From contig NZ_RBAL01000001.1 of assembly GCF_003626535.1 (NCBI RefSeq), positions 248,001 to 312,000 of the forward strand: a DNA stretch of 64,000 nt, read 5' to 3'. This document shows, piece by piece, positions 46,992-55,048 of the stretch. Position 1 is the stretch's first letter, and each line of letters begins with the position of its first letter. The notes below the pieces were generated by a model. That model had not been told where the DNA came from. It was given only the letters and a program-made list of their open reading frames with translations, and searched no databases. A program made the translations under genes and the position numbers. The stretch is from Streptomyces hoynatensis. GTDB lineage: Bacteria; Actinomycetota; Actinomycetes; Streptomycetales; Streptomycetaceae.

Positions 46992-48602
46992 ATGCGACAA
47001 GCGCCATGGCGAATATTCGCGCTGGTCGTGGCCGTCTTCGTGATGGCCACGGGGACGTTCCTCGTCCTCACCCAGCGTTCCGAGACCGGGGTCGCGTCGC
47101 CGCCCTCCGCCACCCCCACACAGCCCCCACAGTCCCCCACCGCCCAGCTGCCCGACGGGCCGGGCGGCGAGCCGCAGACCATCCCCGCCGTCCGCTCCTT
47201 CGACCCCGCGGAAGGGGAGGGCTGGGCGCCGGCCGAGGGCGTCACCCGCGTGGTCGCCGACTCGGACGGCCCGCTCGACGGCACCGCCGACCGGCTCGCC
47301 GAGGAGCTCGACGTGCGGCGCGCCGACGAGGGCGCAAGGCCGGGCGACGTCGAGCTGAAACTGGACGAGGACGCGGACACCGGCCGCGAGGGCTACCGCC
47401 TGGTGACCCGCGACCACCGGGTCACCATCACCGGATCGGACGATGCCGGGGTCTTCTACGGGACCAGGACGGTGATCCAGTCCGTGCGCGCGGCCGGCGG
47501 CCTGCCCGAGGGCACCGTCTCCGACCGCCCCGACCGGCCGCAGCGCGGCCTGCTGCTCGACATCGCGCGCAAGTTCTACCCGGCCGACTGGATCGAGGAC
47601 CGGCTGCACGAGATGGCCGACCTCAAGCTGAACCAGCTGCAGCTGCACCTGAGCGACGACCAGGGCTTCCGGGTGGAGAGCTCCTCGCACCCCGAGGTGG
47701 TCTCCGAGGAGCACCTCACCAAGGACCAGGTGCGCCACCTGCTCTCGGTGGCCGACTCGCTGCACATCACGGTCATCCCCGAGATCGACTCGCCGGGACA
47801 CCTCGGCGCCGTGCTCGCCGCCCACCCCGACCTCCAGCTGCACCGCGCGGACGGCTCGGTGACCGAGGGCGCGATCGACATCTCCAAGCCGGCCGCCGGG
47901 CGGCTGGTCGACGACCTGCTGCGCGAGTACGGCGACCTCTTCCCCGGCCGCTACCTCCACCTCGGCGGGGACGAGTACGTGGCGCTGATGAGCTCGGACC
48001 CCGAGGCCACCTACCCCGACCTGGCCGCCACGGCCCGCGACCGCTACGGCGAGAACGCCGGCATCGCGGACCTGGCCACCGCCTGGCTCAACGACCGGGC
48101 GGAGACCGCACGGGACGTCGGCAAGACGCCGCAGGTGTGGAACGACGGCATGTTCGCCGACGGGGAGGTCGAGCCCGACCACGACCGGCAGGTGGCGTAC
48201 TGGACCGGCCGCGAGGCGGGCGCGCGGGAGCCGTCCGAGTACCTGGAGGAGGGCTTCCGGCTGATCAACAACAACTCCGAGTACCTGTACTACGTGCTCG
48301 GCCAGCCCAACGGCTTCACCTACCCGACCGGGCAGCGGATCTACGAGGAGTGGACGCCCGACGTGCTGCGCGGCACCTCGCCGGTGGCCGAGCGCTTCCG
48401 CGGCGCCGACCACGTGCCGGGCGGGCGGCTCGCCGTCTGGGGGGACGTGCCCGACGCGCAGACCGAGGCGGAGGTGGCCGAGGGCATCAGGCTGCCGCTT
48501 GCCGCCCTCTCGCAGAAGCTGTGGAATCCCGATCGGCCGCGGCTGAGCTGGCAGGAGTTCACCGCACTCGACTCCCGGGTGACGGAGGCGGGCACGGGCT
48601 GA
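46992..48602 (+). CDS. GH20 beta-N-acetylhexosaminidase, secreted/membrane anchored
   Basis: A 536-residue exoglycosidase removing terminal GlcNAc/GalNAc from chitin oligomers or wall fragments. N-terminal signal/anchor: RIFALVVAVFVMATGTFLVL, then a Pro/Thr/Ser-rich spacer. The GH20b support domain is at ~80-165. The catalytic barrel starts PQRGLLLDIARKFYPADWI, with LKLNQLQLHLSDDQGFRVE, VIPEIDSPGHLGAVLA, and the Asp-Glu pair in YLHLGGDEYVAL. The late WGDVPDAQ and LSQKLWNPDRPRLSW complete the site. A Streptomyces enzyme of this type would feed the GlcNAc signalling pathway. Confidence 0.93.
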   Translation: MRQAPWRIFALVVAVFVMATGTFLVLTQRSETGVASPPSATPTQPPQSPTAQLPDGPGGEPQTIPAVRSFDPAEGEGWAPAEGVTRVVADSDGPLDGTADRLAEELDVRRADEGARPGDVELKLDEDADTGREGYRLVTRDHRVTITGSDDAGVFYGTRTVIQSVRAAGGLPEGTVSDRPDRPQRGLLLDIARKFYPADWIEDRLHEMADLKLNQLQLHLSDDQGFRVESSSHPEVVSEEHLTKDQVRHLLSVADSLHITVIPEIDSPGHLGAVLAAHPDLQLHRADGSVTEGAIDISKPAAGRLVDDLLREYGDLFPGRYLHLGGDEYVALMSSDPEATYPDLAATARDRYGENAGIADLATAWLNDRAETARDVGKTPQVWNDGMFADGEVEPDHDRQVAYWTGREAGAREPSEYLEEGFRLINNNSEYLYYVLGQPNGFTYPTGQRIYEEWTPDVLRGTSPVAERFRGADHVPGGRLAVWGDVPDAQTEAEVAEGIRLPLAALSQKLWNPDRPRLSWQEFTALDSRVTEAGTG

Positions 48603-48882
48603 GCGCCGCGGGGCGGGGCGGCGGGGCGCCCGCCCGCGGGCAGGGAACAGCCGGGGCCGCCACCCCCCACAGGAGAGACCCCGGCTGTCACCGGGCACGA
48701 GTCGCAAGGTCCCGGGCCCGTATCCCCTTCAGCGTCGGCCGGACGTTTTCCGTTACCGAGCGGATACGTCCGGATGCGCCATGGACTTGGGCCCGCGAGG
48801 CCGCGTAGCGTTCAGGCACTAGAGACACACAGTCACCAGCCTTGGGAAAGCGTGCGGTGAACGCCGCAAAGGGGGGCCGGGA

Positions 48883-49443
48883 GTGCAGGGGGCAGACGTG
48901 GAGCTGACCGCCGCGGTGCGGGCGGCTCAGCAGGGGGACGAAAGCGCGTTCCGCGCGGTGTTCAGGGCCGTGCACCCGCGCCTGCTCGGCTACGTGCGGA
49001 CCATCGTGGCCGAGCCGGACGCCGAGGACGTCACCGCGGAGGCGTGGCTGCACATATCGCGCGACCTGCAGCGGTTCAGCGGCGACGCGGACCGCTTCCG
49101 CGGCTGGACGGCGAGAATCGCGCGCAACCGGGCCCTCGACCACCTGCGGGCGCGCGGCAGGCGCCCCAGGGAGTGCCGGGCGGACGAGGACGCGCTCGCC
49201 GACCTGCCCTCCTCGGCGGACACCGCGGAGGAGGCGCTGGCGGCCGTGGCCACCTCGCAGGCGCTCGCGCTCGTCGCCGAGTTGCCGCAGGAGCAGGCGG
49301 AGGCCGTGGTGCTGCGCACCATGTTCGGCCTCGACTCCAGGCGGGCGGCGCTGCTGCTCGGCTGCCGCCCCGGCGCGGTGCGCACCGCCAACCACCGGGG
49401 GCTGCGGCGCCTGGCGCAGCGCCTGGAGCTGGTGCAGGACTGA
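48883..49443 (+). CDS. ECF-type RNA polymerase sigma factor
   Basis: A 186-residue sigma factor. Region 2: FRAVFRAVHPRLLGYVRTI, then AEDVTAEAWLHISRD and FRGWTARIARNRALDHLRA. Region 4: LPQEQAEAVVLRTMFGLDS and PGAVRTANHRGLRRLAQRL. A short Asp/Glu-rich linker joins them. No anti-sigma gene is adjacent, so its control is not visible here. GTG 48883 is used; GTG 48898 is possible. A perfect 13-bp hairpin terminator lies 128 bp downstream. Confidence 0.9.
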   Translation: MQGADVELTAAVRAAQQGDESAFRAVFRAVHPRLLGYVRTIVAEPDAEDVTAEAWLHISRDLQRFSGDADRFRGWTARIARNRALDHLRARGRRPRECRADEDALADLPSSADTAEEALAAVATSQALALVAELPQEQAEAVVLRTMFGLDSRRAALLLGCRPGAVRTANHRGLRRLAQRLELVQD

Positions 49444-49570
49444 GGCCGCTGCGGCGCGAAGGGACGCGCCGGTAACGGAATCGGCGGCTACGGCGCAGTA
49501 AGAAACAGGCCGACTGGTCATCGGCCGGCGGGCAACCCGAGGTCCCCCCCGTACCTCAGGGAAGCCCCAG

Positions 49571-49609
49571 GCGCGGGCGGGGCGGCATTCCCCCTAGCCC
49601 CGCCCGCGC
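49571..49609 (+). terminator. Terminator after the ECF sigma gene
   Basis: GCGCGGGCGGGGC / GCCCCGCCCGCGC, perfect 13-bp stem with a 13-nt loop. Confidence 0.65.
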
Positions 49610-49650
49610 ACTCCGGCCCTCGCCGGCGCCGCGTTCCCCGCGGCGGTTCC

Positions 49651-49698
49651 GTGGCGTTCCCTGTGACCTTCCCTGTGACCTTCCCTGTGGCGTTCCCT
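49651..49698. repeat. 12-bp tandem repeat, four units
   Basis: GTGGCGTTCCCT, GTGACCTTCCCT, GTGACCTTCCCT, GTGGCGTTCCCT in direct succession, followed by the start of a fifth unit. Confidence 0.7.
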
Positions 49699-49935
49699 GT
49701 GGCGGTGTCCCGGGCCCCGGGTGTGCCTTGGGGCGTGCCCCGCCGCCACTCCCGCCGTTCCGGCCTGCCCCGGCGTGCGGCGGCCCGGGGGTTCCCCGGG
49801 GTTCCCCGGGAAACAGTCTTGCTATTCGCCCGCCCCGGCGGCTCCCGGCGGCCCCCGGTCCCGCGCCGCGCGGCTGGGCGGGGGGCGCGTTCCGGCTCGC
49901 CTTTCCCCCCTTTTCCGCGGCCTGGCCGCGCGTTT

Positions 49936-49987
49936 GTTCACCTTCTTTGCCTGAAGTTCACCAAAGGGCGTCCGGGGAAAGGTGAAC
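49936..49987. promoter_or_regulatory. GTTCACC repeats resembling a PhoP box
   Basis: GTTCACCTTCT (49936-49946) and GTTCACCAAAG (49956-49966) are direct repeats; GGTGAAC (49981-49987) is the same core inverted. The Streptomyces PhoP box is built from 11-nt direct-repeat units with a GTTCACC core. The 20-bp spacing is a little short of the 22 bp expected for alternate units. The site lies 110-160 bp upstream of the wall-polymer cluster start. Confidence 0.5.
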
Positions 49988-50062
49988 ACCAGTGATACGG
50001 GACCTGTCCGAGTAATGAATTTCATCGGATAATTGCTCGAAACTGCCAGCTTGGAGCGCGAG

Positions 50063-50090
50063 TTGGCCGTGAGGTGTCGTGCTGTTAACT
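50063..50090 (+). promoter_or_regulatory. Promoter of the nonulosonic-acid cluster, leaderless
   Basis: TTGGCC (50063-50068), 16-bp spacer, TTAACT (50085-50090), then seven bases to GTG 50098. There is no SD, so the transcript probably begins at the start codon. Confidence 0.5.
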
Positions 50091-50097
50091 GGTTGTT

Positions 50098-51504
50098 GTG
50101 ACTGAGTTGGCCCGACCCTCGACCTCGACGCCTACGGTTCATTCCGTGCCCGATTCATCCCCCACGTCACTTCGAGTGGCCGTGCTGGCGGATTCTGACA
50201 CCAGGTGGAAATGGGGCGCGCTGACCGCGCGCCGGATAGCCCCCGAGTCATCCGTCCACGGCTATCTCCTGCGGGGGCGTGCCACGCCGACCGCGCGGCA
50301 GCTGGCGGAGACGAGCACCGGCGTGGACGAACCGCGCGAGATCAACGCCATCGACTTTCTCGCCGAGGTGAACGGAAACGGCGCCCAAGAGAAAGAGCGG
50401 CCGTTCGATCTCCTCGTGCTCTCCTGCGTCGGCAATACCGTGCAGGCGATGTTGCACGGCCTGGCCCGCGCCTGGCACGGCACCGCCCGGCGCACCGTCG
50501 TCGTCACCGGCTATGTCGGCGTCGTCTACGAGAACCTGACAAGCGGCCTGCTGCTGCGGCACGGCGCCGATCTCATCCTCGCCAACAGCCCGTACGACGC
50601 CCGCCGATTCCGCGAGGCTTTCCAGGGAATGCGCGCCGACAGCGCGGCCGTCACCGAATGCGCCCTCCCCTTTCTCGACGGCAGGCCGCACGACCCCGGC
50701 GCCGTCGCCCGCGGCGAACGCCCCTACCGGGTGGTCTTCGCCGTCCAGCCCTCGGTGCCCGCCACCCGCAAGGACCGCGCCTACCTGCTGGAGCGGGCCA
50801 TGGAGCACGCCAGGCGCCACCCGGACCGCGAGGTCGTCCTCAAGCTGCGCAGCAAGCCGGGCGAGCACACCACGCACGTCGAGGAGCTGCCCTACCAGCG
50901 GCTCGCCGAGCGCGCCAAGTCCGAGCAGCCCCCCAACTTCCGCCTCTCCTACGGGAACATGGGGGAGATACTCGACGGCACCGACCTGCTGATCACCGTC
51001 AGCTCCACCGCCGCCCTCGAATCGCTGCACCGCGGCATTCCCACCGCGATCCTCACCGACCTCGGCGTCCGCGAGCTGCTGGGCAACCACTACTTCATCG
51101 GCTCGGGCTGCTTCGCCTCCTGGGACGAGCTCGACAGCGGGTACCTGCCGAACGCCGACCCCGCCTGGCTGGAGAACCAGGGCCTCACCACGTCCACCGA
51201 GCACGCCTTCGCCACCGCGCGCGGCCGGCTCGCCGGGCTGCTGGAGCAGGCGGCCGAGGAGGTGGGCCTCCCGCCGCTCGACCCCTACTACACGGTCCGC
51301 ACCGCCCCCGGCTACCTGCCGGGACTCCTCGCCAGGCACGGCCTCGACGTCAAGGGCGCGCCCAAGTCGGACTACCAGGGCCCGGCGCAGGACACCGGCG
51401 TGCGCGGCGCCTCGCGCCGCCTGCTGCGCCGCACCGCCCGCGGCGCCTACCGGGCGGGCGTCCAGCGGGTCGCCCCGCTGATCAGGAGGTGGGGGCAGCT
51501 GTGA
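50098..51504 (+). CDS. Putative glycosyltransferase (DUF6716-like) of the wall-polymer cluster
   Basis: A 468-residue cytoplasmic protein. N-terminal Rossmann-like part: LRVAVLADSDTRWKWGALTA, then FDLLVLSCVGNTVQAMLHGL and RTVVVTGYVGVVYENLTSG. The C-terminal half resembles a GT-B nucleotide-sugar domain: YRVVFAVQPSVPATRKDRAY, EVVLKLRSKPGEHTTHVEEL and the acceptor-type loop LLITVSSTAALESLHRGIP followed by LTDLGVREL. A basic C-terminal tail may touch the membrane. GTG 50098 is favoured by the leaderless promoter; GTG 50146 is the alternative. It is first in a four-gene run with CMP-sugar and nonulosonate synthesis genes, so it likely transfers sugars of that polymer. Confidence 0.7.
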   Translation: MTELARPSTSTPTVHSVPDSSPTSLRVAVLADSDTRWKWGALTARRIAPESSVHGYLLRGRATPTARQLAETSTGVDEPREINAIDFLAEVNGNGAQEKERPFDLLVLSCVGNTVQAMLHGLARAWHGTARRTVVVTGYVGVVYENLTSGLLLRHGADLILANSPYDARRFREAFQGMRADSAAVTECALPFLDGRPHDPGAVARGERPYRVVFAVQPSVPATRKDRAYLLERAMEHARRHPDREVVLKLRSKPGEHTTHVEELPYQRLAERAKSEQPPNFRLSYGNMGEILDGTDLLITVSSTAALESLHRGIPTAILTDLGVRELLGNHYFIGSGCFASWDELDSGYLPNADPAWLENQGLTTSTEHAFATARGRLAGLLEQAAEEVGLPPLDPYYTVRTAPGYLPGLLARHGLDVKGAPKSDYQGPAQDTGVRGASRRLLRRTARGAYRAGVQRVAPLIRRWGQL

Positions 51505-51571
51505 GCGGCGCGGCGGCGCCCTTGGGCGCCACCCCACGACGTAACCCACCCACCGAACAAAGGGTTCAGGC

Positions 51572-52777
51572 ATGAGCACTGTGCTGGCTGTGATTCCCGC
51601 CCGCGGCGGCTCCAAGGGGGTGCCCGGGAAGAACCTCGCGCCGGTCGGTGACGCCCCCCTGGTCACCCGCGCCGTCAGAGAGTGCCGCGCCGCGCGGCTG
51701 CTGACCGCCGTCGTGGTCTCCACCGACGACCCCGGCATCGCCGCCGCGGCGCACGCGGCGGGCGCCGAGGTGATCGAGCGCCCCGCGGAGATCTCCAACG
51801 ACACGGCGACCAGCGAGGCCGCCGTGCTGCACGCGATGGGCGTCTACGAGGAGCGGCACCACGTCGCCGTGGACGTCGTCCTGCTGGTGCAGTGCACCAG
51901 CCCCTTCCTCACCCGCGAGGAGGTGGACGGGGTCGCCGCCGCCGTGCTCGACGGCGCGGACACCGCGCTGACGGTGGCCCCCTTCCACGGCTTCGTCTGG
52001 CGGGAGGCGGCCGGCACCGGCGGCCACGGCGTCAACCACGACAAGGCGTACCGGCCGCGCCGCCAGGACCGGCCGCAGGACCTGCTGGAGACCGGCGCCT
52101 GCTACGGGATGCGCGCCGAGGGCCTGCGCCGGGAGCGGCACCGCTTCTTCGGGCGCACGGAGCTGGTGCGCGCCGACCCCGCGCGGGTGCTGGAGATCGA
52201 CGACCCGCACGACCTCGCGCGCGCCCGCGCGCTCGCGCCGCTGCTCGACGGCGGCACGTCGGGGCTGGCCGGCTGGCCGCTCCCCGACTACCTGCCGACC
52301 CGCGCCGACATCGACGCGGTCGTGCTCGACTTCGACGGCACCCAGACCGACGACAGGGTGCTCGTCGACTCCGAGGGACGGGAGTTCGTCTCGGTTCACC
52401 GCGGCGACGGGCTCGGGATAGCCGCCCTGCGGCGTGCCGGACTGCCGCTGCTGATCCTGTCCACGGAGGAGAACCCGGTCGTCGCCGCGCGGGCGCGCAA
52501 GCTGCGCATCCCCGTGCTGCACGGCATCGACCGGAAGGACCTCGCCCTCAAACAGTGGTGCGAGGAGCAAGGAATCGCGCCGGAGCGCGTGCTCTACGCA
52601 GGCAATGACGTCAACGACCTGCCGTGCTTCGACCTGGTCGGCTGGCCCGTCGCCGTGGGCAGCGCCCACGACATCGTCCGCGGAGCCGCCCGCGCGGTCA
52701 CCTCCGCGGCGGGCGGGGCCGGTGCGATCCGCGAGATCGCCTCGTGGATTCTCGGAAAGGAACTGACCCAATCATGA
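51572..52777 (+). CDS. neuA: CMP-nonulosonate synthetase fused to KdsC-like HAD phosphatase
   Basis: A 401-residue two-domain enzyme. Residues ~1-230 are a NeuA/KdsB-type cytidylyltransferase: VLAVIPARGGSKGVPGKNL (CTP loop), VVVSTDD, LVQCTSPFLTREEV and ETGACYGMRAEGL. Residues ~245-400 are a HAD phosphatase of the KdsC type: VVLDFDGTQTDDRV (nucleophile Asp), LLILSTEENPVVAARA, and GNDVNDLPCF for Mg binding. One protein could dephosphorylate the 9-phosphate sugar and then activate it with CMP. A similar fusion is known in animal CMP-sialic acid synthetases, where the HAD part prefers Kdn-9-phosphate. The TGA overlaps the neuB ATG (ATGA). Confidence 0.88.
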   Translation: MSTVLAVIPARGGSKGVPGKNLAPVGDAPLVTRAVRECRAARLLTAVVVSTDDPGIAAAAHAAGAEVIERPAEISNDTATSEAAVLHAMGVYEERHHVAVDVVLLVQCTSPFLTREEVDGVAAAVLDGADTALTVAPFHGFVWREAAGTGGHGVNHDKAYRPRRQDRPQDLLETGACYGMRAEGLRRERHRFFGRTELVRADPARVLEIDDPHDLARARALAPLLDGGTSGLAGWPLPDYLPTRADIDAVVLDFDGTQTDDRVLVDSEGREFVSVHRGDGLGIAALRRAGLPLLILSTEENPVVAARARKLRIPVLHGIDRKDLALKQWCEEQGIAPERVLYAGNDVNDLPCFDLVGWPVAVGSAHDIVRGAARAVTSAAGGAGAIREIASWILGKELTQS

Positions 52778-53709
52778 CCCCAGGCAACCGACTTCGTAAG
52801 CTCGGCGACCGCATCGTCGGGCCCGGCCGCCCGGTCTACGTCACCGGCGAGATCGGCATCAACCACAACGGCGACCTGGAGAACGCCCTCGCGCTGATCG
52901 ACGCCGCCGCCGAGGCCGGCTGCGACGCCGTCAAGTTCCAGAAGCGGACGCCGGAGGTCTGCACCCCGCGCGACCAGTGGGACATCGAGCGCGACACCCC
53001 CTGGGGCCGGATGCGGTACATCGACTACCGGCACCGCGTCGAGTTCGGCGAGGACGACTACCGCGCCATCGACGAGTACTGCGCCAAGCGCGGCATCCAC
53101 TGGTTCGCCTCGCCCTGGGACACCGAGGCCGTCGACTTCCTGGAGCAGTTCGACGTCCCGGCCCACAAGGTGGCCTCCGCCTCGCTGACGGACGACGAAC
53201 TGCTGCGCAGGCTGCGCGCCACCGGCCGCACGGTCATCCTCTCCACCGGCATGTCCACCCCGCAGCAGATCAGGCACGCCGTCGAGGTGCTCGGCAGCGA
53301 GAACATCCTGCTCTGCCACGCCACCAGCACCTACCCGGCCAAGGCCGAGGAGCTCAACCTGCGGGTGATCCACACCCTCCAGGCCGAGTACCCGAACGTG
53401 CCGATCGGCTACTCGGGCCACGAGACCGGCCTGCAGACGACCCTCGCCGCCGTCGCGCTCGGCGCCGTCTTCGTCGAGCGGCACATCACCCTCGACCGCG
53501 CCATGTGGGGCTCGGACCAGGCGGCCTCCGTCGAGCCGCAGGGCCTCCAGCGGCTGGTGCGCGACATCCGCACCATCGAGGAGTCCCTGGGCGACGGCGT
53601 CAAGAAGGTCTACGAGAGCGAGCTGGCGCCGATGAAGAAGCTGCGCCGGGTCAGGGGTGTCATCGCGGAGCAGGAGGAGAACGCCGACCGCGAGCCCGCC
53701 GGGGTCTGA
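52774..53709 (+). CDS. neuB: NeuB-family nonulosonate synthase lacking the SAF domain
   Basis: A 311-residue enzyme condensing phosphoenolpyruvate with a six-carbon sugar to a nine-carbon acid. TIM-barrel landmarks: VTGEIGINHNGDLENALALI, CDAVKFQKRTPE, IHWFASPWDTEAVDF, KVASASLTD, ILSTGMSTPQQI, LLCHATSTYPAK, VPIGYSGHETGL and FVERHITLDRAMWGSDQ. Classical NeuB (about 345 residues) ends with an antifreeze-like SAF domain that caps the site of the partner subunit; this protein stops ~20 residues after the barrel. The shorter form suggests a phosphorylated substrate (mannose- or ManNAc-6-phosphate), in keeping with the HAD phosphatase next door. Confidence 0.88.
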   Translation: MTPGNRLRKLGDRIVGPGRPVYVTGEIGINHNGDLENALALIDAAAEAGCDAVKFQKRTPEVCTPRDQWDIERDTPWGRMRYIDYRHRVEFGEDDYRAIDEYCAKRGIHWFASPWDTEAVDFLEQFDVPAHKVASASLTDDELLRRLRATGRTVILSTGMSTPQQIRHAVEVLGSENILLCHATSTYPAKAEELNLRVIHTLQAEYPNVPIGYSGHETGLQTTLAAVALGAVFVERHITLDRAMWGSDQAASVEPQGLQRLVRDIRTIEESLGDGVKKVYESELAPMKKLRRVRGVIAEQEENADREPAGV

Positions 53710-53775
53710 GCGGGCCCCGAGTCCGCGAGGCACCCACAGCGCATGTGACAACGGGAGACGGGACGGAACCGCCGC

Positions 53776-54822
53776 ATGAGTGACACCGGGGCGCAGACGC
53801 TGGCGTTCGCCGAGAGTCCGGTGCAGCTGCTGAACATACTCGAGTGGGCCCACGCCGCCGCCCCCGGCGCGTTCACGGTCGTCATCCTGCCCCCGCACGA
53901 CCCCACCACCCGCGGTCAGCTGCGCCGGATGACGCAGCTCGCCGAGGAGACCGGCTGCCGCGTGCTGTGGCGCGAGGCACGCGGCGGCGCACTGGCCCCG
54001 CCGCGCGCCCTGGCCGCGCTGGCCGGGCCGCTGCGCCGGGCCAGGCGGCTGGTCATCGGGGACCCGTTCTCCCGTTACCTGCAGGTGCTGCTCTCCATGG
54101 CGGGCCGCTGCGACGTCGTCGTGGTGGACGACGGCACGGCCACCATGGAGTTCACCGCCCAACTCGCCCGCGGCGAGCGGCTGGTGCGCTGGCACCGGCC
54201 GTCCTCGCGCGGGCCGCGGGCGCTGCTCTTCGCGCCCGTCGCCCGGCGCGCGGTGCGGCGGCTGACCCCGGCCGCCCGGCGCCGCGTCGAGGTGTTCACC
54301 GCGATGCCGGTGGAGCAGGTGGCGGGCGTCTCCTTCACCGAGAACACCTTCGCCTGGACCAGGGCCGGCTCCCCGCCGCCGCGGCTGACCGGCGGCGCCG
54401 ACCTGGTCGGCACCTCGCTGGTGGAGACGGGCGTCATCGACGAGGAGCGCTACGTCGCCGGGGTCGCCCGGCTGGCCGCCGAGCACGGGGTCACCCGCTA
54501 CTTCGCCCACCGCAAGGAGGGCGAGGAGAAGCTGGCCCGGCTCGCCGAGGCGGCCGGCCTTGAGGTGGTGCGCCCCGACCTGCCCCTCGAACTCGTCGCC
54601 CGCCGCGGCCCGATGGGCGCCACGATCCTCAGCTTCCCCTCCACCGTGGTGCACACCCTGCCCCGGGTCCTCTCGGACACCGAGGTGCGGGTCGTCGTCT
54701 GCGACATAGCCGAGGGCTGGTTCACCGACCGGGCCACCGAGCGGGCGAGCGGCTTCCTCTCCGCGGTCACCAGCACCGCCCTCGGCGGGCGCGGCGTGAC
54801 CTCCCTGGCGGCGCCGCAGTAG
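53776..54822 (+). CDS. Polysialyltransferase-like glycosyltransferase
   Basis: A 348-residue protein of the bacterial sialyltransferase/polysialyltransferase type (GT52-like). It begins TLAFAESPVQLLNILEWAH, the typical ESPLQ-like start. It then shows RRLVIGDPFSRYLQVLLSMA, VVVDDGTATMEFTAQLARG, YFAHRKEGEEKLARLAE (HRKE, the proposed general base region) and LSFPSTVVHTL (SS/HT-like nucleotide motif). It probably adds the CMP-activated nonulosonate made by the two preceding genes to a wall polymer. GGGAGACGGGAC precedes the ATG. Last gene of the cluster. Confidence 0.78.
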   Translation: MSDTGAQTLAFAESPVQLLNILEWAHAAAPGAFTVVILPPHDPTTRGQLRRMTQLAEETGCRVLWREARGGALAPPRALAALAGPLRRARRLVIGDPFSRYLQVLLSMAGRCDVVVVDDGTATMEFTAQLARGERLVRWHRPSSRGPRALLFAPVARRAVRRLTPAARRRVEVFTAMPVEQVAGVSFTENTFAWTRAGSPPPRLTGGADLVGTSLVETGVIDEERYVAGVARLAAEHGVTRYFAHRKEGEEKLARLAEAAGLEVVRPDLPLELVARRGPMGATILSFPSTVVHTLPRVLSDTEVRVVVCDIAEGWFTDRATERASGFLSAVTSTALGGRGVTSLAAPQ

Positions 54823-55048
54823 CCGCGCCGCCCGGCCGGCGGGGGCCGCGAGTGCCGCGGGGAGACGGGCGAAGCACCGCCGGGCCGGGTCGGCCTGAAG
54901 GCGCGCTGATGTCCGTCCACGCGCGCGCCGTGAAAAAAAGGAGGCATACCCAGTCACTTGCGACCTTATGCAGCCGGGACTGCGTTCATCACAGTAACTT
55001 TCCATGATCGATCGCCATTTGGGGCCTCAACAGCGTTAACCTCGTCAC
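54823..55048. other. Intergenic region with an unexplained AAAAAAAGGAGG motif
   Basis: AAAAAAAGGAGG (54933-54944) is the best Shine-Dalgarno in the window but no ATG or GTG follows at 5-10 bases. A TTG at 54958 would open a 32-codon frame with a rare TTA codon, overlapping the M20 start by 8 bases. The final -10-like TAACCT (55037-55042) ends six bases before GTG 55049. Confidence 0.4.

Larger units (their letters stand above)
49444..50097. other. 654-bp intergenic region before the nonulosonic-acid cluster
   Basis: Contains the sigma-factor terminator (49571-49609), a 12-bp tandem repeat (49651-49698), GTTCACC repeats resembling a PhoP box (49936-49987) and the leaderless promoter of the cluster (50063-50090). 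The last 180 bp are clearly AT-richer than the coding DNA around. An ORF at 49651-49995 is not credible. Confidence 0.6.

Noticed and set aside
49651..49995. 114-codon frame starting in the 12-bp repeat
   Set aside because: Product is repeat-coded and Pro/Arg-rich, no SD, and codon pattern does not match neighbours.
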